A stretch of DNA of 48,227 nucleotides from Halomonas campaniensis (lineage in GTDB: Bacteria > Pseudomonadota > Gammaproteobacteria > Pseudomonadales > Halomonadaceae). Of this stretch, positions 24,148 through 32,943 are shown one piece after another (the first letter of the stretch is position 1; the number at the start of each line of letters is the position of its first letter). The stretch lies in contig NZ_JACHZF010000027.1 of the NCBI RefSeq assembly GCF_014193375.1, positions 1 to 48,227 of the forward strand. Direction: 5' to 3'. The position numbers and the translations under genes are program-made. The notes beneath the pieces are model-generated. The model saw only the letters and a list, made by a program, of their open reading frames with translations. It was not told the DNA's origin and ran no database searches.

Positions 24148-25563
24148 TCAGTCATCATGGCCCAGTTGCAGGGCCACAAAGTAAGCACGGCCCTCTCGGT
24201 TGAGCAGCACAGGCACTGCTCGGTCATCCGGCAGGCTGGTCAGCATCTCCTTCAGCTGTTGTGGACCCTCTACCGGCTGCTGGCCCAATCTGACCAGCAC
24301 ATCGCCGGGGCGGATACCGGCGGCAGCGGCGTGGCCGGTCGGGTCGACCTTGGCGATGCGCACCCCGTGCTCGAGACCGAGCCGGCGCTTCTCCATCTCG
24401 GTTAATGGCTGGACCACGATGCCGAGTCGAACCGAGTCGCCATCGGATTGCTCGGGGCCGGCATTCGGCCACTCGCCGACTTCCACCGTAATGGTCTCGC
24501 GCTGGCCATCGCGCAACACAGAGAGCTCAACGTCTTCGCCAGGCGCAGTCTCACCGATCAGGCGCGGCAGGGTCGTGGAGCGGTCCACTTCCTGGCCGTT
24601 CACTTCGAGGATGACGTCTCCTGCCTGAAGGCCACTGTCCGCCGCGGGGCCGCTGGGGTCGAGTTCGGCGACCAAGGCACCCTCGGCCTGCTCCATGCCG
24701 AAGGATTCCGCGAGGTCCTTGGACACCGGCTGGATGCTGACGCCGAGCCAGCCGCGGCTCACGTAACCCTCTTCGCGAAGCTGGTTGGCGACATCCAGTG
24801 CCACGTCGATGGGGATGGCGAAGGAAAGGCCCATGTAGCCGCCGCTACGAGTCAGGATCTGGGAGTTGATGCCCACGACCTCGCCATCCAGGTTGAAGAG
24901 CGGCCCGCCCGAGTTGCCCGGGTTGATCGCCACGTCGGTCTGGATGAAGGGGACGTAGACGTCCTGCGGCAGCGTGCGGTTGATGGCGCTGATGATCCCG
25001 GACGTCACAGAGTGATCGAAGCCGAAGGGGGAGCCGATGGCGGCGACCCACTGGCCGACCTTGAGGTCGGTGGATTCACCGAGCTCGAGGGTAGGAAGAT
25101 TGTCCGCCTCGACCTTGAGGACCGCCACGTCGGTCTTTTCATCGGCACCGACCAGCTCCGCCTCGAGCTCACGGCGGTCGTTGAGGCGCACCAGGATCTC
25201 GTCGGCCTCCTTGACCACGTGGGCGTTGGTCATGATGTAGCCGTCTTCATCGAAGATGAAGCCGGACCCCAATGACTGGCGTGGCGTATCACCTCGGTTG
25301 GGTGCGCCATCAGGTGGCATCGGGATGCGGTCGCCGAAGAAGTGGCGGAAGATCTCCGGCACCTCCTGCCCACCAAATTGCCGAGAGGACGTCATGGACC
25401 TTTCGACATCGCGGGAGGTGGAGATGTTGACCACGGCCGGCGCGGCCTTGTCGACCAGCTCCGTGAAATCCGGCAGTCGTGACTCGGCAAGGGCTGGCGT
25501 TGCCACAAGCAACAGCAGGGCCAGGCTCATCAGCCAGGAGAGCGAATGGCGCTTGGGTATCAC
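24148..25563 (-). CDS. Periplasmic serine protease, DegP/MucD (HtrA) family
   Basis: 471-aa envelope protease/chaperone. It has a signal peptide (residues 1-26, ending A-T-P-A-L-A), the trypsin-like domain with His in T-N-A-H-V-V, Asp in K-T-D-V-A-V-L, Ser in G-N-S-G-G-P-L, and two C-terminal PDZ domains. HtrA proteins degrade or refold misfolded envelope proteins under stress; in Pseudomonas MucD modulates the sigma-E pathway. The GTG at 25563 is chosen because AGGAG precedes it and the resulting 26-aa signal peptide and 471-aa length fit the family; ATG starts at 25596 or 25629 would extend the N-terminus without a better signal. It is about 110 bases downstream of a CaxA-like antiporter gene on the same strand. 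Confidence 0.93.
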   Translation of the reverse strand: MIPKRHSLSWLMSLALLLLVATPALAESRLPDFTELVDKAAPAVVNISTSRDVERSMTSSRQFGGQEVPEIFRHFFGDRIPMPPDGAPNRGDTPRQSLGSGFIFDEDGYIMTNAHVVKEADEILVRLNDRRELEAELVGADEKTDVAVLKVEADNLPTLELGESTDLKVGQWVAAIGSPFGFDHSVTSGIISAINRTLPQDVYVPFIQTDVAINPGNSGGPLFNLDGEVVGINSQILTRSGGYMGLSFAIPIDVALDVANQLREEGYVSRGWLGVSIQPVSKDLAESFGMEQAEGALVAELDPSGPAADSGLQAGDVILEVNGQEVDRSTTLPRLIGETAPGEDVELSVLRDGQRETITVEVGEWPNAGPEQSDGDSVRLGIVVQPLTEMEKRRLGLEHGVRIAKVDPTGHAAAAGIRPGDVLVRLGQQPVEGPQQLKEMLTSLPDDRAVPVLLNREGRAYFVALQLGHDD

Positions 25564-25671
25564 GATGGGCTCCTGTCTTTCGAGTGCATGAAACATGACA
25601 GCGCCCTTGATACAGCGACCACGTGGCAAAGTTCCTTACCCGAAACCAACCCTGGCCTGCGACGGCTTCGC

Positions 25672-26646
25672 TCAGACCGTCAGCACGGCATTGACCAGCC
25701 AGCCGTTGTAGACCACCAGGCCCAGCAGCAGGGCGCTGGCCTCGATGCGATTGATGCGCCCTTCGCCGCGGAACCCATAGCCCATGACGAACAGGCTCAC
25801 AACCATGGCCATCATCACCGGCCAGTCACGCAGCATGATATCTACTGAAAGGGCCTCCATCGGCGCGATGACACCGGCAATGCCTACCACCGCCAGCAGG
25901 TTGAACATACAGGAACCCACGACGTTGCCCATGGCGATATCGTGTTCTCCCTTGCGTACCGCGGCGATCGATGACGCCAGCTCGGGCAGGGAGGTACCGA
26001 GGGCCACGATGGTCAGGCCGATGATGAGGTCGCTCACGCCCAAGGCACTCGCCACGGAGACGGCCCCCCACACCAGCATCCGCGAGCTCACCAGTAGCAG
26101 CGTCAGGCCGACCACCAGCCAGACGATGGCCCTGCCGAGCGTCATGGCATGCGAGGCGAGCTCCTGCTCGGTCTCCGCGGCCAGCGGGTCACCCTTGCCA
26201 CGCAGTGCCGTCCAGATCGTCCAGCCCATGAGACCGAAGAACCCGAGCAGCAGTAGCAGGGATTCCAGTCGGCTGAGCTGTCCGTTCCAGAAGAGTGCCC
26301 CGGCCACGGCCCCAAACAGCAGCAGCAGCGGCAGTTCACGGCGAATGATCGTCGAGTGGACGGCGATCGGCACGATCAGTGCCGTCACTCCAATGATCAG
26401 GCCAATGTTGTAGATGTTGGATCCTAGCGCATTGCCGAGGGCCAGGTCGGGGTTGCCATCCAGGGCCGCCATAATGGATACCACGATCTCCGGTGCCGAG
26501 GTGCCGAACCCGACGATCACCATGCCAATTACCAGAGATGGCAGTCCGAGATGTCCGGCCACCGCCGCGGCGCCCTCAACGAAGCGGTCGGCACTCCACA
26601 GGAGCAGCATGATCCCCAGGATGATGGCCAGAATTGGTAACAGCAC
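25672..26646 (-). CDS. Calcium/sodium antiporter of the CaCA family (CaxA/YrbG-like)
   Basis: 324-aa membrane protein with two inverted alpha-repeats typical of the family: G-F-G-T-S-A-P-E-I with G-N-A-L-G-S-N, and A-L-G-T-S-L-P-E-L with G-N-V-V-G-S-C. Ten or so membrane segments are expected. It exchanges Ca2+ (or other cation) for Na+ or H+ across the inner membrane. The position between degP and a retropepsin-like gene on the same strand is consistent with an envelope/ion-homeostasis unit. YrbG in E. coli is similar, but no direct genetic link is implied. The start MLLPILAIILG leads directly into the first helix. Confidence 0.9.
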   Translation of the reverse strand: MLLPILAIILGIMLLLWSADRFVEGAAAVAGHLGLPSLVIGMVIVGFGTSAPEIVVSIMAALDGNPDLALGNALGSNIYNIGLIIGVTALIVPIAVHSTIIRRELPLLLLFGAVAGALFWNGQLSRLESLLLLLGFFGLMGWTIWTALRGKGDPLAAETEQELASHAMTLGRAIVWLVVGLTLLLVSSRMLVWGAVSVASALGVSDLIIGLTIVALGTSLPELASSIAAVRKGEHDIAMGNVVGSCMFNLLAVVGIAGVIAPMEALSVDIMLRDWPVMMAMVVSLFVMGYGFRGEGRINRIEASALLLGLVVYNGWLVNAVLTV

Positions 26647-26687
26647 AGCGTCTCCTCAATGGTCGCGAGTGGCATGACAGCGTCCCG

Positions 26688-27254
26688 TCAGATGCCGATG
26701 TCTTCGTCGTAATCATGGTCGGCGTGGCGAATCAGTTGGCTATTCTCATCACAGTCGGGGTCATGCACGAAGGTGCGCGTGACATCGACCTCCCCCAGGC
26801 TCTGGATAGTGCGACGCCCGAGCAGCACGGGATAGTTCATGTCATCGCGATCCTCCAGGCTGAACTGCTCCTCATGGAGGGTCTGGCCCATGCAGATCGT
26901 CATCAGTACCACGGGGCGACGATCCTCCCCACCGGCGCCACTGACCAACAGGTTACGAAATACCTCACGTTCGAAGGTGCGTGATACTACCTCATCCGTG
27001 TCCTCATCCTCGACTTCGACGGTGAAGCGCACCCACTCCTCGCCGTCACGTTCGAATGTCTCGATCTCTTCGGCTTGCATCGAGGAAGTGAGCGCACCGG
27101 TGTCCAGTTTTACCTTGACCTCGGCCCCCCAGGGTTCGACGGTGGCGGTCTCCACCCAGCCATAGGTCGCCGCGTCTGCGCCCATGGCAGCGCTGGCCAG
27201 CCCTCCGGCGACAACCAAGATCGTTGCATAACATGCTGATTTTAAATATTTCAT
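26688..27254 (-). CDS. Exported retropepsin-like protein (PF05618 family; formerly ATP-dependent zinc protease)
   Basis: 188-aa protein with signal peptide (S-A-C-Y-A-T-I-L-V-V-A-G-G, cleaved near M-G-A-D-A). The core has V-K-L-D-T-G-A-L-T-S-S-M, with the D-T-G-A motif of retropepsin-like aspartic peptidases. The second signature follows at Y-P-V-L-L-G-R-R-T-I. Related proteins were long annotated as RimK-associated zinc proteases; aspartic peptidase activity is suggested by the fold. The mature part is rich in Glu/Asp, as in salt-adapted exported proteins. It is 41 bases upstream of the antiporter gene on the same strand. A GGAG precedes the ATG. The substrate is unknown. Confidence 0.8.
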   Translation of the reverse strand: MKYLKSACYATILVVAGGLASAAMGADAATYGWVETATVEPWGAEVKVKLDTGALTSSMQAEEIETFERDGEEWVRFTVEVEDEDTDEVVSRTFEREVFRNLLVSGAGGEDRRPVVLMTICMGQTLHEEQFSLEDRDDMNYPVLLGRRTIQSLGEVDVTRTFVHDPDCDENSQLIRHADHDYDEDIGI

Positions 27255-27440
27255 ATCTAGGCTACTCCTTGCTATAGAACGGTATGCCGCCCTGCGGCTT
27301 AGGGCCTTGTGCCAAGCCCCTCCCTGACCAGGTCACTACAGTGAAGTTCCGGATCCCGATAAGTTGGTATGAAGGCAGGACTGGAGGATCCTGAGTGAGG
27401 CCGTCAGAATCGCGCCGCAGACCCACCTTGGAGCACCCAT

Positions 27441-28799
27441 GTGAATATCCTGATGTTCACCAACACTTTCCTGCCGATTGTCGGTGGCGTCAGCGAGTCA
27501 GTGCAGCGCCTAAAGCGACAGTTGCAGGGGCAAGAGCACAGGGTATTGCTGGTAGCGCCGAAACTGGAGGGCCAGCCGAAAGAGGAAGAGGGCGTGATCC
27601 GAGTCGCCGCCGTTCAGAACTTCAATGGCAGCGACTTTTCCTTGCCGGTGCCGATTCCCGGACAGCTGTATGACGCCATCGAGGCCTTCGAGCCCGATAT
27701 CGTGCATTCCCATCACCCCTTCCTGCTGGGCGATACAGCCTGTCGCGCCGCCGAGACCTATGGACTGCCGCTGGTATTCACGCACCACACCCTCTACGAA
27801 CACTACACCCACTATGTGCCAGGGGACTCGCCACGGATGCAGCGCTTCGCTACCTCCCTGGCGACGCAGTACACCTGGCTGTGCGATGCCGTGATCGTCC
27901 CCAGCGAGAGCATTCGTCAGCTGCTTCTCGAGCGCGAGGGCAACCCAGCCATCAGCGTGGTGCCCAGTGGCGTCGCAACGGCACGGTTTGCCCAGGGGAA
28001 TCGGTGCTACTGGCGTGAGCGTCTCGGGATCCCTCAACAGGCCTACGTGATTGGGCACGTAGGTCGCCTGGCTCACGAGAAGAATCTGGCTTTTCTTGCC
28101 GAGGCGGTTAGCCAAGCCCTCCAGGCTTGCCCGACGGCTCATTTCCTCGTGGTGGGTCAAGGTGAGGCTCAATCCAGCATGGCGATCATTGCCGACTCAC
28201 GGGGCGTTTCCGACCGCCTGCACTTCACCGGCCGACTGAAGGAGCAGGCAATGATCGACGCCTACCATGCCATGGATGTCTTTGCCTTTGCCTCCCACAG
28301 CGAGACCCAGGGGATGGTGGTGGCCGAAGCCATGGCCGCCGGCCTGCCGGTCGTCGCGGTGTCGGCCCCCGGCATCCGTGAGGTGGTGATCGATGGCGAC
28401 AACGGCCGTCTGCTTGACGGTGACGATGGCGAGGCGATGGTCGATGCTCTTGTGAGTCTGCAGGAACCTCGGCGCCGTCTTCCTCTTTGCGAGTCTGCAC
28501 TGGTGACGGCCGCGACCTATGATGAAGCCCATTGTGCCGAGCGGTGCCTTGCCGTGTATCGGCAGGTCATTGCTCAAGGTGGCCCCTTTACCCACGCCGA
28601 CGATGGCGGATGGGACAGGATACGCAGCCGACTGGGCGCCGAGTGGCAAATGCTGTGCTACCGGGGCCGTCTGCTCAAACGTCTCGTGCGGTCAGAACTG
28701 AGTGCACGGGGCCCCGCCTGGTGGCCGGGAACTAGTGAGGACGCCCCCGCACCTTCTCCCGGAACGGGCGACAGTGACGTCGATACCGGGCCGGATTGA
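27441..28799 (+). CDS. Glycosyltransferase family 4 protein
   Basis: 452-aa GT-B-fold glycosyltransferase. The N-terminal domain has T-N-T-F-L-P-I-V-G-G-V and the H-S-H-H-P-F-L-L-G and T-H-H-T-L-Y-E-H-Y patterns typical of GT4 lipid/sugar transferases. The C-terminal domain has H-V-G-R-L-A-H-E-K-N-L and the E-x7-E motif region with M-V-V-A-E-A-M-A-A-G-L-P-V-V-A. A nucleotide-sugar donor and a lipid or glycoside acceptor are expected; the acceptor cannot be told. A GTG start with TTGGAG upstream is used. The C-terminal tail, D/P/S-rich, is outside the fold. The gene is divergent from the retropepsin-like gene and stands alone. Confidence 0.85.
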   Translation: MNILMFTNTFLPIVGGVSESVQRLKRQLQGQEHRVLLVAPKLEGQPKEEEGVIRVAAVQNFNGSDFSLPVPIPGQLYDAIEAFEPDIVHSHHPFLLGDTACRAAETYGLPLVFTHHTLYEHYTHYVPGDSPRMQRFATSLATQYTWLCDAVIVPSESIRQLLLEREGNPAISVVPSGVATARFAQGNRCYWRERLGIPQQAYVIGHVGRLAHEKNLAFLAEAVSQALQACPTAHFLVVGQGEAQSSMAIIADSRGVSDRLHFTGRLKEQAMIDAYHAMDVFAFASHSETQGMVVAEAMAAGLPVVAVSAPGIREVVIDGDNGRLLDGDDGEAMVDALVSLQEPRRRLPLCESALVTAATYDEAHCAERCLAVYRQVIAQGGPFTHADDGGWDRIRSRLGAEWQMLCYRGRLLKRLVRSELSARGPAWWPGTSEDAPAPSPGTGDSDVDTGPD

Positions 28800-28857
28800 T
28801 GATGGGGTGGTACAAGGCCCTTTTCGTCAAACCCAGAAAAATGCCTTACCGCCGAAG

Positions 28858-29895
28858 TCAGGAGACATGAAGCAGGCTATAGGGCGCTTCGCAGGCATGT
28901 CGTTCGTCTCGTTCGTCGACACTTCCCAGATGCATGTGACGGTCATTGTCGTAGGCGACGAAGAGCCGCTCATGATCGAGCACCGCGAGCCCCTCAGCCT
29001 TGTGCTCGAATTCAAGGGGGCTTCCCTCTGCTGTGGTCACCAGCGTGGGTTGTCGACCCGAAGGTAAATCTTCGAGCCCCATCACCCACAGGTAACCCCC
29101 GATATGGGGGACACCGTCCTGCTCGGTCTCGAAGCTGGTCAGCAGATAGAGCCGGGCATGATAGGGATCGTATTCCAGGCTCGAGAGGCCACATTCAAAG
29201 CGCACGCTCTCGTGATCGCCCGGTTCGAAGGCGTAGAGGTCATGCATCTCGTCGATCAGTACCAGATTGCCCTGATCGCTGATCTCATAGTGCGCCCCTA
29301 CCAGCCGGCTGACATAGGCGAAGTCATCATGGGACTGCCCCTGCTCTCGGATTCCGAACACCAGCAGGCCATCGCCACGCTCACCGGGTATCGCCGCCAG
29401 CCCCTCGATCTTGTAGTACGGGAAGCCGATCGCATGGTCGAGCTTGCGGCGCAGCTCCAGTGACCCCGCTACACCGTCACGCGGATCCGGATCCACCACC
29501 TGCACCTTGTCGGGTTCGCCCAGCGGCCAGATCAGCAGGTGATTGTAGGCGTTGAGGTCATGGCTGACGTCATCGATGCGATCAAAGCCGGTGGTGGCCA
29601 GGACATGACGGCCATCAGCGGTGAGGGCGAAGTCCTCGTACTTGACGGCCTGTTTGATCAGAGGTGTCGTGAAGTACTCAAGCTCGCTGTCATCGGGGCC
29701 CTGTGAGGTCATCGGCAAGGCAAAGACCGCGGAGCGTTGTTCGCCCGGTATCGGCTTGTCGCTGGCCAGGATCAATCGCTTGCCGTCGTACACCACCGCC
29801 GACACCTCGGCATTGACCAGGTCACCTTTCTGATCCCGCAGGCCAGCGGGGAAGCAGTGAATGGTGCCCTGCTGAAGAATGGTCGCGTGGGTCAT
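28858..29895 (-). CDS. Hypothetical protein, probably beta-propeller-like
   Basis: 345-aa protein without signal peptide or membrane segments. The sequence consists of repeated strand-turn-strand units with D/G turns: V-V-Y-D-G-K-R-L-I-L-A-S-D-K, F-A-L-T-A-D-G-R-H-V-L-A-T-T-G and L-L-V-F-G-I-R-E. Later it has H-K-A-E-G-L-A-V-L-D-H-E-R-L-F-V-A-Y-D. That pattern suggests a propeller fold like the esterase-like/phytase group or DUF3616-type proteins, but I cannot assign the family. It has a GGAG before the ATG and ends convergently with the glycosyltransferase gene. It lies 51 bases upstream of the YejM-like gene on the same strand and may be transcribed with it. Confidence 0.75.
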   Translation of the reverse strand: MTHATILQQGTIHCFPAGLRDQKGDLVNAEVSAVVYDGKRLILASDKPIPGEQRSAVFALPMTSQGPDDSELEYFTTPLIKQAVKYEDFALTADGRHVLATTGFDRIDDVSHDLNAYNHLLIWPLGEPDKVQVVDPDPRDGVAGSLELRRKLDHAIGFPYYKIEGLAAIPGERGDGLLVFGIREQGQSHDDFAYVSRLVGAHYEISDQGNLVLIDEMHDLYAFEPGDHESVRFECGLSSLEYDPYHARLYLLTSFETEQDGVPHIGGYLWVMGLEDLPSGRQPTLVTTAEGSPLEFEHKAEGLAVLDHERLFVAYDNDRHMHLGSVDERDERHACEAPYSLLHVS

Positions 29896-29946
29896 AGCTG
29901 ATCTACTCCGTGTGCTGAAGCCGGCAATGCTCCATGGCTGGTGCCC

Positions 29947-31788
29947 TTAACGATAGAACCTCGACAGCGCCCTGAGTACTTCGTTCGACACTCTGGCCTG
30001 GGGCTCGATCTCGTCGAGTTCGTTCATGCGGTAGTCGTAGACTTCGAAGGCCCCTGTGGGGTGCACGGCCACCTGATAGTCGGGCATCAGGATGCCATAA
30101 CCCATGTAGCTGCCCGAGAGCATCCAGTCGCGATGGGGTTCGACGTCCAACAGGCTTTGCCCCAGGGTGTAGCGTTGAGGAGCCGACTCACAGTCGAGCA
30201 GTTCCTCGAGCAGCGTAGGTGCAATATCGGCGTGGTGCGTTCGCCGCTCCAGCACACCACCGGACCGTCCCGGCAAATGCATCACCAGCGGAACCTGGAC
30301 CTGCTCCGGCGTGAAGTTGCTGCCATGTCCCCAGTAGTTCTTGCCATGTTCGTTGAAGGACTCACCATGGTCTGAGGTAATCACCACCGCAGTATCCTCA
30401 AGCCGCCCACGGCGCTCCAGATCCTCAAGTACGCGTCCCAATTGCTGGTCCACATAGCGCGCCGCCGTGCGATAGCGGTTCCGGTAAGGTTCGGGATCGA
30501 AGTCAGGCCCCAGGCTCATGTGGTTGATATGCTCCCAATAGGGCGTGAACCGTTGGAAGTCAGGCGGATGGCTGTAACCGTGCACGGCGTCATAGAACAG
30601 GAAACCGAAGAACGGCCGATCATCCGACCTTGCATCTTCTTTGTCCAACCAGGCTAGCCAGTCATCGGTGATTTGCTGGTCGCGCTCCCAGGGCTCGCCC
30701 TGTGCTGGCTCCAGCGAGATATCCTTGAGGCCGGCGAAAACATTACGGTCGAAGGCAGGGCTCACCAGCGTCGCAGAAGAGAGAACCTGAAAGCGGTAAT
30801 CGGCAGCCTCGAATCGCTCCATCAGCACCGGTGGCGTCTGGCTCGCACTGAAGGCATCCCAGTAGGTGACGGGCAGGCCATAGAAGAGGCTGAAGACGCC
30901 AGCCTTGGTGGAGTTGCCGCCACTGATATGTTCACGCGCCCTGAACCAACCGGGTTGGTTGGCGTACCGGTAAAGATTCGGCATCACTTCGGGAGTGAGC
31001 ATGTCGTGACGCAGGGTATCCAGCACCACCAGCAGCAGGTTGTCGGGAGACACTGGCGGCGAGCAGCTCAGCGGTGCGAAGGGGTAGACCAGGTCCTGCG
31101 CCTCACCCTCCGTCGCCTCGAGATCTACCCGATCGCGCACTGCCTGGGGATCGACCCATCCCTGCTTGACGAAGAAACGCTTGGCAGTGGCCGGATAGAA
31201 GACCGGCACATGGCGCGTCATGCCGGTGATGTCGCGGTCATAGTGGGCATCCGCCCAGGCATGCCAGCCGTGCACCCCCAGCAGGGCCAACAAGCTCACT
31301 ACCAGCGTTGCGCCCACAGGCCGTGAAGGTGGACGTCGCTTGAACATCAGCCCGAGACCGCCCTGTACCGCCAACATGCCCAGCACGCCACCGACGGCCA
31401 GTGTCCAGGCGACCCATGAGAAGCTGAACACGTCTCCCCCGGCGTTGAGCAGCAGGTCGAGGATGAAGCCACTCAGGTGGAAGCGATACTGAGCGTAGAC
31501 GAAGGTATCAAGCAGCAGCAGCAGCTGCAGGCCACTCGCCCACAGGGTGGTTACCAGCCATAGCCCGATGCCTCGCAACAGTGTGGCCAGAAGGAACAGC
31601 GGCAGGGCTCCCAGCCATACCAGCAGCGAGAGATGGCCGAGGAACACCATCAACAGGTAGCTCCACTGCTCGGCCCTCTCAGGCTGGATGTAGCCGACAT
31701 AGCGCAGCGAGATAACCCAGGCAAGCAGCAGGTTGGCCAGGGTCCAGGCGCCAAGCCAGCGCCACCGATGCAGGAGTCGATGGGTCAT
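29947..31788 (-). CDS. DUF3413/sulfatase-fold inner-membrane protein (YejM/PbgA-like)
   Basis: 613-aa protein. The first roughly 180 residues carry five hydrophobic segments (DUF3413-type). A periplasmic alkaline-phosphatase-superfamily domain follows, with [12 protein letters not shown], then [17 protein letters not shown], and later [14 protein letters not shown]. In YejM/PbgA/LapC the protein senses periplasmic LPS and controls LpxC through LapB; the membrane part is the essential one. The G-N-S-T-K segment resembles that family more than catalytic sulfatases, which need a Cys/Ser modified to formylglycine. The start at 31788 gives M-T-H-R-L-L-H-R before the first helix; a start 69 bases upstream is possible. 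Enzymatic activity is not implied. Confidence 0.85.
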   Translation of the reverse strand: MTHRLLHRWRWLGAWTLANLLLAWVISLRYVGYIQPERAEQWSYLLMVFLGHLSLLVWLGALPLFLLATLLRGIGLWLVTTLWASGLQLLLLLDTFVYAQYRFHLSGFILDLLLNAGGDVFSFSWVAWTLAVGGVLGMLAVQGGLGLMFKRRPPSRPVGATLVVSLLALLGVHGWHAWADAHYDRDITGMTRHVPVFYPATAKRFFVKQGWVDPQAVRDRVDLEATEGEAQDLVYPFAPLSCSPPVSPDNLLLVVLDTLRHDMLTPEVMPNLYRYANQPGWFRAREHISGGNSTKAGVFSLFYGLPVTYWDAFSASQTPPVLMERFEAADYRFQVLSSATLVSPAFDRNVFAGLKDISLEPAQGEPWERDQQITDDWLAWLDKEDARSDDRPFFGFLFYDAVHGYSHPPDFQRFTPYWEHINHMSLGPDFDPEPYRNRYRTAARYVDQQLGRVLEDLERRGRLEDTAVVITSDHGESFNEHGKNYWGHGSNFTPEQVQVPLVMHLPGRSGGVLERRTHHADIAPTLLEELLDCESAPQRYTLGQSLLDVEPHRDWMLSGSYMGYGILMPDYQVAVHPTGAFEVYDYRMNELDEIEPQARVSNEVLRALSRFYR

Positions 31789-31879
31789 GCGCGAGTTCTC
31801 GAAAGGCCAGGGGCCCTTGCAGTCGATGCAGGAAAATCGGGCGAAAGACGCCAGCAAGCGTGCCCCATTCTAAGACATT

Positions 31880-32893
31880 CTATCTTCGAACTACCTTGAC
31901 CAAAGCATCGGCGAAAGTGTCGGTATTACCGCTGCCGCCCATGTCCGGCGTGACCTGCTCGCGGTCATTCTCCAGTACCTCGCGGATGCTCCCCCGGATC
32001 TTCGCCCCCTTCTCCACCATCCCCAGATGGTCGAGCATGTCGGCCGCCGCCAGCAGCAGGGCACAGGGGTTGGCGATCTTCTTGCCGGCGATGTCCGGCG
32101 CCGAGCCGTGCACCGCCTCGAAGATGGCCACCTCACTGCCGATGTTGGACCCCGGGGCCAGGCCCAGACCACCGACCAGGCCAGCACACAGATCGGAGAG
32201 GATGTCACCGAACAGATTGGTGGTGACGATGACATCGAACTGGTTGGGATTCATCACCAGCTGCATGCAGGCGTTGTCGACGATCATCTCCTCGAGCTCG
32301 ATCTCGGGATAGTCCCTGGCCACCTCGCGGGCAACCTCCAGGAACAGGCCAGAGCTGGTCTTGATGATATTGGCCTTGTGCACCGCGGTGACCTTCTGGC
32401 GACCTTTCTGGCGAGCCAGCTCGAAGGCGTAGCGCACGATACGCCCGGAGCCGCTGCGGGTCACTCGAATGCTCGACAGGGCGGTCTCGCCATCCTCAGA
32501 GAGGCTCTGGCCTTCGGCGAGATAGGCGCCTTCGGTGTTCTCGCGCACCGTGATCAGGTCGATGTTGTCATAGCGCGAGCGGGTACCGGGAAAACTGATC
32601 GCCGGACGCACGTTGGCATAGAGGTCGAAGTGGCGGCGCAGCTGCACGTTGATGGAGGAGAACCCCTTGCCGATCGGGGTGGTCAGCGGCCCCTTGAGGG
32701 CCACGCGGTGCGTCTCGATCGCCGCTAGCGTCTCGGGGGGTACCAGGGTGCCATGCTTGTCCAGGGCGGCAAGGCCGGCATCATGAAACTCGTAGGTCAG
32801 GTCGCAGTCGAGCGCATCCAGCACGCGCAGGGTGGCCTCCATGATCTCGGGGCCAATGCCGTCACCTTTCAATACCGCTATCGTTTGACTCAC
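31880..32893 (-). CDS. NAD-dependent isocitrate dehydrogenase
   Basis: 337-aa decarboxylating dehydrogenase of the isocitrate/isopropylmalate family: isocitrate + NAD+ to 2-oxoglutarate + CO2 + NADH. The N-terminus has [11 protein letters not shown]. The substrate loop reads [12 protein letters not shown], with S-x-N-x-x-L-R as in IDH, rather than the E-x-x-L-L-x-L-R seen in isopropylmalate dehydrogenases. The metal site reads [15 protein letters not shown], later D-I-L-S-D-L. The cofactor loop [10 protein letters not shown] favours NAD. The GTG at 32893 with GAGG upstream gives the common length; an ATG at 32926 would add 11 residues. It follows the HelD-like gene on the same strand. Tartrate or homoisocitrate dehydrogenase is a less likely reading. 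Confidence 0.88.
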   Translation of the reverse strand: MSQTIAVLKGDGIGPEIMEATLRVLDALDCDLTYEFHDAGLAALDKHGTLVPPETLAAIETHRVALKGPLTTPIGKGFSSINVQLRRHFDLYANVRPAISFPGTRSRYDNIDLITVRENTEGAYLAEGQSLSEDGETALSSIRVTRSGSGRIVRYAFELARQKGRQKVTAVHKANIIKTSSGLFLEVAREVARDYPEIELEEMIVDNACMQLVMNPNQFDVIVTTNLFGDILSDLCAGLVGGLGLAPGSNIGSEVAIFEAVHGSAPDIAGKKIANPCALLLAAADMLDHLGMVEKGAKIRGSIREVLENDREQVTPDMGGSGNTDTFADALVKVVRR

Positions 32894-32943
32894 CTGAGGG
32901 TCCTCGTGGTGGGTGGTGTGTTGCATGAAATGGAGACCGCCCC

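Noticed and set aside
29947..31788. Active arylsulfatase reading of the YejM-like gene
   Set aside because: The usual C/S-x-P-S-R sulfatase signature is missing, and the N-terminal membrane domain fits DUF3413/YejM.
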